Assembly (NCBI RefSeq): GCF_003385235.1
Contig: NZ_PQIA01000014.1
Coordinates: forward strand, 62,001-126,000
From: Amycolatopsis circi
GTDB taxonomy: Bacteria > Actinomycetota > Actinomycetes > Mycobacteriales > Pseudonocardiaceae
Direction of reading: 5' to 3'
DNA: 64,000 nt
Positions 58,650-64,000 of the stretch are shown one piece after another (position 1 is the stretch's first letter; each line of letters opens with the position of its first letter). The notes under the pieces were generated by a model that saw only the letters and a program-made list of their open reading frames with translations, ran no database searches and was not told the origin of the DNA. Both the position numbers and the translations under genes were made by a program.

Positions 58650-59390
58650 TCAGCTTTGGCGCGAGGCTTCCCAGCGCTTCACGACTGCCGCCGTGATGTC
58701 GGCCAGCGCGTCGCCGATCTCGGGCAGTCGTTCGGAAATCCGCGTGGTCGGACCCGCGACCGCGATCGCCGCGACGACCTCTCCGTCGACCAGGATCGGC
58801 CGCGCCGCCGCGCTCACGTCGGGCAGCGTTTCGCCGCGGTTGAGCGCGACGCCCTTGGCGCGGACGGTGTCGAGTTCTTCCAGCGCGGCCTGCACGCGAT
58901 CGGTATCGGGGAGCACCGACTTGAGGTACGCCTCGCGCCTGCGCGCCGGCCAGTGCGCGAGGAAGATCTTGCCCGCGCTCGGCGGATACAGCGGCCGTCG
59001 GGTGCGCAGCGGCGCGGAGTAGCGGATGGGCTGCTCGGATTCGACCGCGTCCACGTAGATCAGCGAATCCCCGACCGCGGCGCCGAGCATGACCGTCTCG
59101 CCGAACCGGCGGCGCAGTTCCTCCAGCGCGGGCCGGGCCGCGGTCGCGATGCCGGGCAGGCCGCCGGTGAGCAGGTTCCCCAGCGCGGGACCGAGCTGAT
59201 AGGCGCCGTCGGCCTCGATCAGGTAGCCGGTCGACACCAACCCCTTGACCAGGCCGAACACCGAGGATTTCGGCGCGTCGAGGGCCACCGACAGCTCGTG
59301 CAGCCGCATCCCGGGCTGCCGCGCGACGCACTCCAGGATGCTGGTGACGCGCCCGACCGTCCGGTGCGCCTTGGCAGTCGACTCGGTCAC
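58650..59390 (-). CDS. IclR family transcriptional regulator
   Basis: GTG 59390, with GGGAGG five bases upstream, gives 246 residues. The winged helix (about 8-70) reads AHRTVGRVTSILECVARQPGMRLHELSVALDAPKSSVFGLVKGLVSTGYLIEADGAYQLG. The effector domain has RFGETVMLGAAVGDSLIYVDAVESEQPIRYSAPLRTRRPLYPPSAGKIFLA and late AARPILVDGEVVAAIAVAGP. It is divergent from the acyl-CoA dehydrogenase/CoA-transferase pair and upstream of the MHS transporter on the same strand. Shared sites suggest it controls all three. Confidence 0.93.
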   Translation of the reverse strand: MTESTAKAHRTVGRVTSILECVARQPGMRLHELSVALDAPKSSVFGLVKGLVSTGYLIEADGAYQLGPALGNLLTGGLPGIATAARPALEELRRRFGETVMLGAAVGDSLIYVDAVESEQPIRYSAPLRTRRPLYPPSAGKIFLAHWPARRREAYLKSVLPDTDRVQAALEELDTVRAKGVALNRGETLPDVSAAARPILVDGEVVAAIAVAGPTTRISERLPEIGDALADITAAVVKRWEASRQS

Positions 59391-59406
59391 GGCAGCCTCC
59401 CCTGCG

Positions 59407-59494
59407 TTCGTAGATACGAACCCTATCGCGACATCCACCCAGAACGACGCTTGACCCGAGGCGAGCGTCGCCTTACGTTGAACGTATATCCGAA
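59407..59494. promoter_or_regulatory. IclR operator candidates in a divergent promoter
   Basis: TTCGTAGATACGAA (59407-59420) is a 14-bp palindrome next to the IclR start. AACGTATATCCGAA (59481-59494; reverse TTCGGATATACGTT) is a related 14-mer next to the acyl-CoA dehydrogenase start. Both keep TTCG and ATACG at fixed spacing. Confidence 0.6.
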
Positions 59495-59532
59495 CTCGGC
59501 GTTCTTATATGCGCATGATGGAGAGCAGCACT

Positions 59533-60699
59533 GTGGACTTCCAGCTGACCCGAGACCAGGAGGACATCCGGCGCGCCGTGCGCGAGCTGGCCGCCCGGTT
59601 CCCCGACGAGTACTGGGCCGAACGAGACGAACGTTCGGAGTTCCCGCGCGAGTTCTACGACGCGTTCGCCTCGGCGGGCTGGCTCGGCATGGCGATCCCG
59701 GAGCAGTACGGCGGCGGCGGGCTCGGCATCCTCGAAGCCGCGTTGCTGCTGGAAGAAGTGGCCGCGTCCGGGGCCGGGATGAACGGGTGCAGCACGATGC
59801 ACCTGACGATCTTCGGGCTCAACACGATCGTCAAGCACGGCAGCGAGGAAATGCGCCAGGAGATCCTGCCCGGCGCGGTCGACGGTTCGCTGCACGTCTG
59901 CTTCGGCGTGACCGAACCGGACGCGGGCACCGACACCACCCGCATCTCCACCTTCGCCCGCCGCGACGGCGATTCCTACGTGGTGAACGGCCGGAAGGTC
60001 TGGATCACCAAGGCGGGCCAGTCGCAGAAGATGGTGCTGATCGCCCGCACCACGCCGCGCGACGAGGTGGAGAAGCCGACCGACGGCATGTCCCTGTTCG
60101 TCGTGGACATCGAATCCGACGCGGTGCAATTGCGCGCGATCCCCAAGCTCGGCCGCAACGCGGTGTCGTCCTACGAGGTGCTGATCGACGGCCTGCGGGT
60201 GCCGGAATCGGCGCGCGTCGGCGAGGAGGGCAAGGGCTTCCGGTACCTGCTCGACGGGCTCAACCCGGAACGCATCCTGCTCGCGCACGAGGCGCTCGGC
60301 ATCGGGCGGGCGGCACTGCGGCGGGCAGTTCGCTATGCCGGGGAACGGCAGGTGTTCGGCCGTCCGATCGGGCAGAATCAGGGACTGGCGTTCCCGCTGG
60401 CCGAGGCCGCGACCCGGCTCGACGCGGCGGAACTGATGGCGCGCAACGCCGCCTGGCGCTACGACAACGGCCTGTCCTGCGGCAAGGAGGCGAACATGGC
60501 GAAATGGCTGTGCGCGGACGCCGGGTTCCAGGCCGCCGACCAGGCGATCCAAACGCACGGCGGAATGGGCTACGCGCGGGAGTACCACGTGGAGCGCTAC
60601 TTCCGGGAGGCGCGGCTGCTGCGGCTCGCGCCGATCAGCCAGGAAATGGTGCTGAACTACGTGTCCCAGCACGTGCTCGGGCTGCCGAGGTCGTACTGA
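59533..60699 (+). CDS. Acyl-CoA dehydrogenase
   Basis: I chose GTG 59533 (388 residues) because GGAG lies nine bases upstream and VDFQLTRDQEDI is the usual family start; ATGs at 59509, 59515 and 59518 are in frame without a Shine-Dalgarno. Landmarks: GMAIPEQYGGGGLGILEAALLLEEVA (about 52-77), CFGVTEPDAGTDTTRISTFARRDGDSYVVNGRKVWITKAG (FAD and substrate strands, about 120-160), RILLAHEALGIGRAALRRAVRYAGERQVFGRPIG (about 248), and IQTHGGMGYAREYHVERYFREAR near the end. It oxidises an acyl-CoA with FAD. It overlaps the CoA-transferase gene by one base (TGATG). Confidence 0.94.
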   Translation: MDFQLTRDQEDIRRAVRELAARFPDEYWAERDERSEFPREFYDAFASAGWLGMAIPEQYGGGGLGILEAALLLEEVAASGAGMNGCSTMHLTIFGLNTIVKHGSEEMRQEILPGAVDGSLHVCFGVTEPDAGTDTTRISTFARRDGDSYVVNGRKVWITKAGQSQKMVLIARTTPRDEVEKPTDGMSLFVVDIESDAVQLRAIPKLGRNAVSSYEVLIDGLRVPESARVGEEGKGFRYLLDGLNPERILLAHEALGIGRAALRRAVRYAGERQVFGRPIGQNQGLAFPLAEAATRLDAAELMARNAAWRYDNGLSCGKEANMAKWLCADAGFQAADQAIQTHGGMGYAREYHVERYFREARLLRLAPISQEMVLNYVSQHVLGLPRSY

Positions 60700-61916
60700 T
60701 GGGCGCGCTCGACGGGCTGCGGGTGCTGGACCTGTCGCGGGTGCTGGCCGGGCCGTACTGCACGCAGATGCTGGCCGACCACGGCGCCGAGGTGATCAAG
60801 GTCGAATCGCCCGCCGGGGACGAGACCCGGGGCTGGGGGCCGCCGTTCCTTTCGGAAGGCACCAGTGCCTACTACGCGAATCTCAACCGGGGCAAGAAGA
60901 ACATCGTGCTGGATCTGTCCGGTTCGGACGGTCGTTCCCTGCTCGGAACGCTGCTCGCTGGCGCGGACGTCGTGGTGGAGAACTTCAAAGCGGGCACGCT
61001 CGCGCGCTGGGGCTGGCCGGACGAGACGATCCGGGCGGAGTATCCGGCGTTGATCCATTGCCGCATCACGGGTTTCGGTACCGACGGACCGCTCGGCGGG
61101 CTGCCGGGGTATGACGCGGTGCTGCAGGCATACGGCGGGTTGATGAGCGTGAACGGCGAGGCCGACGGGCCGCCGTTGCGGATCGGAGTGCCGGTCGTCG
61201 ACGTGGTGACCGGAGTGCTCGGGTTTTCCGGGATTCTGCTGGCCTTGCACGAACGGGAGCGGTCCGGGCTCGGGCAGCTGGTCGATTGTTCGTTGCTGGA
61301 CACCGTGATCAGCTTGCTGCATCCGCATTCCGCGGCCTGGCTCGCTGACGGCGCGGTGCCGCAGCGGACTGGTTCGGCGCATCCGTCGATCGCGCCGTAC
61401 GAGACTTTTTCGACGGCGGACGGGCTCTTCTTTGTCGGCGCGGGGAATGACCGGCAGTTCGCGGCGCTTGTCGAGGTGCTGGGTGCACCTGGACTGGCTT
61501 CCGATCCGCGGTTTGCTTCGAATGCGGACCGGGTCCGCAATGTGGGTGCGTTGCGGGCCGAGCTTGGTGTCCTGATCGGACAGTATAAGCGGGATTCGTT
61601 GGCCGAGTTGTTGCTGGCGAGGGGAGTTCCGGCGTCTCCGGTGCACGACATCGCGGAGGCGATGAACGCTCCGCAGGTGCGGCACCGGGAAATGGTGGTC
61701 GAGCGAGACGGGTACCGCGGCGTCGGGGTGCCGGTGAAGCTCGGCCGTACGCCTGGTTGTGCCGCTGAGTCGCCTCGGTCTCCGGGAGCAGATACGCGGG
61801 AGGTTCTTGCCGCGGCTGGGCTTACCGCCGCGGAGGTCGAGGACGCGCTCGCCAGCGGGGCGGCGGGTACGCAACTTCTCCGGCATAACCAGGTCCGGCC
61901 GCCGGGGTCTGGCTGA
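60699..61916 (+). CDS. CaiB/BaiF (family III) CoA-transferase
   Basis: This protein has 405 residues. It opens LDGLRVLDLSRVLAGPYCTQMLADHGAEVIKVESPAGDETRGWGPPF, then YYANLNRGKKNIVLDLSG, VVVENFKAGTLARWGW, the CoA-site GLPGYDAVLQAYGGLMSVNGE and catalytic Asp in GLGQLVDCSLLDTVISLL (about 193). It moves CoA between a donor acyl-CoA and a free acid, here probably activating the acid imported by the MHS transporter for the coupled acyl-CoA dehydrogenase. Confidence 0.94.
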   Translation: MGALDGLRVLDLSRVLAGPYCTQMLADHGAEVIKVESPAGDETRGWGPPFLSEGTSAYYANLNRGKKNIVLDLSGSDGRSLLGTLLAGADVVVENFKAGTLARWGWPDETIRAEYPALIHCRITGFGTDGPLGGLPGYDAVLQAYGGLMSVNGEADGPPLRIGVPVVDVVTGVLGFSGILLALHERERSGLGQLVDCSLLDTVISLLHPHSAAWLADGAVPQRTGSAHPSIAPYETFSTADGLFFVGAGNDRQFAALVEVLGAPGLASDPRFASNADRVRNVGALRAELGVLIGQYKRDSLAELLLARGVPASPVHDIAEAMNAPQVRHREMVVERDGYRGVGVPVKLGRTPGCAAESPRSPGADTREVLAAAGLTAAEVEDALASGAAGTQLLRHNQVRPPGSG

Positions 61917-61943
61917 GTTACGACGGTTCGGGGTCGCGGGGGC

Positions 61944-62333
61944 TCACCGATGATGCCAGGGCTGAGCTTTGAGCCAGGTCAGGTATTCGTCGAAGATCGC
62001 CGCCGTGCCGCCGCGCTCGGACCGCTTCTCGAGGAATTCGTCCAGCAGGGAGAAGAGCAGGTCGTTCACGGTCTGCCGACCAGCCCCGGCGGCTTCGTCG
62101 CGCCAGCCTTCGGTGCGATCCGGGAACGCGAGGTGCAGCACCAGCGAGTCCCAGGTGAGGTTGTCGCCGGCGCCGGCGCGCACGACGAGCGACTCCCTGA
62201 AGCCGGTGAGCAGCTGCCTGTCGTTGCCGAAGTCGACGCCGTGGAGGAACGTGCAGTAGTCGTGATAACTGCCGTCCAGTCCGTAGAGACCCGGGCGCAG
62301 GCGGATGTCGCCGAACAGTTTCCGGTAGTCCAT
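61944..62333 (-). CDS. Conserved hypothetical protein
   Basis: This 129-residue soluble protein starts MDYRKLFGDIRLRPGLYGLDGSYHDYCTFLHGVDFGNDRQLLTGF and contains NLTWDSLVLHLAFPDR and LLFSLLDEFLEKRSERGG near the end. I know similar hypothetical proteins in streptomycetes with the RPGMYGLDGS opening but no function. The single-domain, slightly acidic, Trp-containing make-up resembles small immunity or SMI1-like proteins, though no toxin gene is nearby. It is convergent with the CoA-transferase gene 27 bases away. Confidence 0.7.
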   Translation of the reverse strand: MDYRKLFGDIRLRPGLYGLDGSYHDYCTFLHGVDFGNDRQLLTGFRESLVVRAGAGDNLTWDSLVLHLAFPDRTEGWRDEAAGAGRQTVNDLLFSLLDEFLEKRSERGGTAAIFDEYLTWLKAQPWHHR

Positions 62334-62348
62334 AGTGCACCCAGGCTA

Positions 62349-62379
62349 GTGGGCGGCTCTGCTCGGCAGAACCGCCCAC
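62349..62379 (-). terminator. Terminator of the Pls/PosA-type gene
   Basis: 14-bp arms with one mismatch (62349-62362 and 62366-62379) flank a 3-base loop, seven bases beyond the stop at 62386. Confidence 0.65.
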
Positions 62380-62385
62380 CGGGCT

Positions 62386-64000
62386 TCACCGCCAGGGACG
62401 GACCGGCGTGCCGCGCCAGCGGGTGCGCGGCGGAACCGTCTCCCCCGCCATCACCAGCGACCCCGAGCCCACCGTCGCGCCGTCGGAAACCCCGCTGCCC
62501 GGCAGCTGGAACGCGCGCGGGCCGAGCGTCGCGCCGGGGCCGAGGCGAACCGGGTCCAGTCGCATGACGCGGTCGTGGAACAGGTGCGTCTGCAGCACGC
62601 AGCCGCGGTTCACCACGGCGCCGTCGCCGAGCTGGATGAGGTCCGTTTCCGGAAGCCAGTAGCTCTCGCACCAGACCCCGCGGCCGATGCGGGCGCCGAG
62701 GGTCCGCAGCCACCAGTTCAGCACCGGCGTGCCGAGGAACGACCCGGCGAACCACGGCACCGCAAGCGTCTCGACGAACGTGTCGTACAGCTCGTTCCGC
62801 CACACGAACGCGCTCCACAATGGATGCCGGCCCGGGCGGAATCGGCCGACCAGCGTCCATTTCATCAGCGTCGTCAGCAGCGCGGCGAAGAGACCGGCCG
62901 AGACGAACACCGCGGGCGCGATGGCGGCGGCGACCCAGAAACCGTCCGCGATGTCCACTCCGGCCAGCACTGTGGACACGGCGAGTCCGAGAAGGCCCGC
63001 GATCAGCAGCGGCGCGATCCGGCAGGACTCGACCAACGCGCGCGCCAGCATCAATCGGCGCGGAGGCGCGAAAGTGCGGGCGGGGTCGACGGTGTCGGCC
63101 GTCCGCCGCAGCTCCAGCGCGGGCCGGCCGAGCCAGGACGTGCCATCGGGGACGTCCGCCGGGGTATCGGACAGGACGCCGACGAGCGCGCCTGAGCCGA
63201 GCGTCCGGTCCGGGCCGACGACTGCGGAGTTGCCGACGAACGCGCGTTCCCCGACCTCCGAAACGCCCAGCCGGACCCAGCCGCGGTCGAGTTCGTACGG
63301 TGCAGCGAGGACGTCGTCGGCAAGGAAAGCGCCGTCCCGCACCCGAAGCAGCGACGGCAGACTGAGCACAGTGGACAGTTCGACGCCGCGACCGATCCGC
63401 GCGCCCAGCAGTCGCATCCAGACTGGAGTCGCCAGCGCGGCATAGAGCGGGAACAACTGCCGCCGCGCGATTTCCAGCAGTTCGTGCACGAACCAGGCCG
63501 CCCAGCCCGCACGGCTGAGCACCGGATAGGTACCCGACCGCACGGCCAGGCTGGCCAGCCGCACGAGCAGGACGATCGTCAAGGCGTACAACACGATTCC
63601 GGCGAAGACGAGCAACGGCGTCCACGGCAGGATCGCCAGCGCGGCGGTGCGCGGGTCGTCCGCCGCCGGGACCCGCAGCAGCGCGACCACGATCAGCGGA
63701 ATCGCGGACACGAACATGAACAGCGACCGCAGCGTGCCACCGAGTGCGAAGGCCAGCGAGTACCGCTTCGCCCGCGGTGCCGCCACGGTCGGCCGCGGCG
63801 GGCGCTCACCCGAAGGTCCGGCCGGAGAACCGCCCCAGACCGCGCCGTCCGGCACGCGAGTGTCGAGTGTCGAACCCGGCAGGAGCACCGATCCAGTGCC
63901 GAGATCCGTGCCCGGCAGCAGCGTGCTGCGACCGCCGACCCGGGCGCCGGCGCCGACCCGGACGCGGCCGATCCGCAGCACCGCACCGTCCAGCCACCAC
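62386..64000 (-). CDS. Pls/PosA-family NRPS-like synthetase, C-terminal part (runs off the right edge)
   Basis: About 538 residues are in view and the frame continues past the edge. Three left-handed beta-helix (hexapeptide) segments (LRIGRVRVGAGARVGGRSTLLPG; LGARIGRGVELSTVLSLPSLLRV; LGARIGRGVWCESYWLPETDLIQLGDGAVVNRGCVLQTHLFHDRVM) alternate with pairs of TM helices (about six in total). This is the terminal domain of Pls/PosA-type single-module peptide synthetases such as epsilon-poly-lysine synthetase, where tandem soluble domains between TM helices join amino acids. The adenylation and carrier domains would lie to the right of the window. The product may be a cationic homopolymer. Confidence 0.85.
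   Translation of the reverse strand, partial: WWLDGAVLRIGRVRVGAGARVGGRSTLLPGTDLGTGSVLLPGSTLDTRVPDGAVWGGSPAGPSGERPPRPTVAAPRAKRYSLAFALGGTLRSLFMFVSAIPLIVVALLRVPAADDPRTAALAILPWTPLLVFAGIVLYALTIVLLVRLASLAVRSGTYPVLSRAGWAAWFVHELLEIARRQLFPLYAALATPVWMRLLGARIGRGVELSTVLSLPSLLRVRDGAFLADDVLAAPYELDRGWVRLGVSEVGERAFVGNSAVVGPDRTLGSGALVGVLSDTPADVPDGTSWLGRPALELRRTADTVDPARTFAPPRRLMLARALVESCRIAPLLIAGLLGLAVSTVLAGVDIADGFWVAAAIAPAVFVSAGLFAALLTTLMKWTLVGRFRPGRHPLWSAFVWRNELYDTFVETLAVPWFAGSFLGTPVLNWWLRTLGARIGRGVWCESYWLPETDLIQLGDGAVVNRGCVLQTHLFHDRVMRLDPVRLGPGATLGPRAFQLPGSGVSDGATVGSGSLVMAGETVPPRTRWRGTPVRPWR

Noticed and set aside
1-64000. tRNA, rRNA, riboswitch, integrase or insertion sequence
   Set aside because: I looked for conserved tRNA arm sequences, rRNA segments, transposase motifs and common riboswitch cores and saw none that hold up; weak cases would need covariance-model searches.

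Overview
The window is high-GC DNA with dense, short-spaced genes, many GTG starts and repeated 4-base stop/start overlaps. This is typical of an actinomycete. Small families of actinomycete type (ChrB-like, ABATE/CGNR, DUF305/DUF6153, DUF5994 and an RGCVC-like protein) and several copies of a ~55-bp palindrome beginning GTCCGTGAGGGG between genes suggest Pseudonocardiales, most likely Amycolatopsis. That assignment is inference. I see no rRNA, tRNA, CRISPR array, insertion sequence or phage gene, and the segment reads as ordinary accessory chromosome rich in regulators and catabolic genes.

Layout. 1-8.0 kb: MFS pump with a ChrB-like regulator, a TetR regulator with a small membrane protein, two methyltransferases, an ECF41-type sigma factor behind a near-textbook ECF41 promoter, three small membrane proteins, an ArsR-type regulator and superoxide dismutase. 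8.2-13.1 kb: a DUF6153/DUF305 pair, a coupled operon of fatty-acid desaturase, DUF5994 and an RGCVC-like protein, and an AlkD-like repair protein. 13.4-22.2 kb: an eight-gene minus-strand operon (aldehyde dehydrogenase, class III aminotransferase, PotDBCA-type ABC importer, amidohydrolase, flavin reductase) that looks built to import and oxidise an amine. 22.4-33.4 kb: a TetR regulator, flavoprotein, GNAT protein, a racemase with a D-cysteine-desulfhydrase-like enzyme, an IclR regulator divergent from an aromatic hydroxylase, a secreted peptidase, and an epoxide hydrolase divergent from a CGNR regulator.

33.5-38.4 kb: a decayed, partly duplicated gene; an AraC regulator followed by a BNR beta-propeller gene overlapping a MoaD/ThiS-like gene that ends in Gly-Gly; ~202-bp degenerate tandem repeats; DUF3140 and a FadR-type regulator. 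38.4-49.5 kb: a large FAD/Fe-S oxidase (D-lactate or glycolate type), a GntR regulator divergent from a hot-dog dehydratase and an enoyl-CoA hydratase, remnants of an inositol locus (a GntR/UTRA tail and an IolD tail), a drug-efflux MFS, a DUF418 protein, and a CseABC-like trio of lipoprotein, response regulator and histidine kinase. 49.5-64 kb: a cluster of palindromes, a secreted GH92 mannosidase behind a LacI-type palindrome, a DMT-transporter/glycosyltransferase fusion, an OmpA-like lipoprotein, an IclR-centred acyl-CoA dehydrogenase/CoA-transferase/MHS-transporter group, and the C-terminal part of a Pls/PosA-type synthetase.

Regulation is unusually readable here: at least ten palindromic sites lie next to regulator genes. 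The palindromic repeats sit mostly at 3' ends of genes, and three genes (28182-30053, 44389-45747, 48305-49507) take their stop codons from them.
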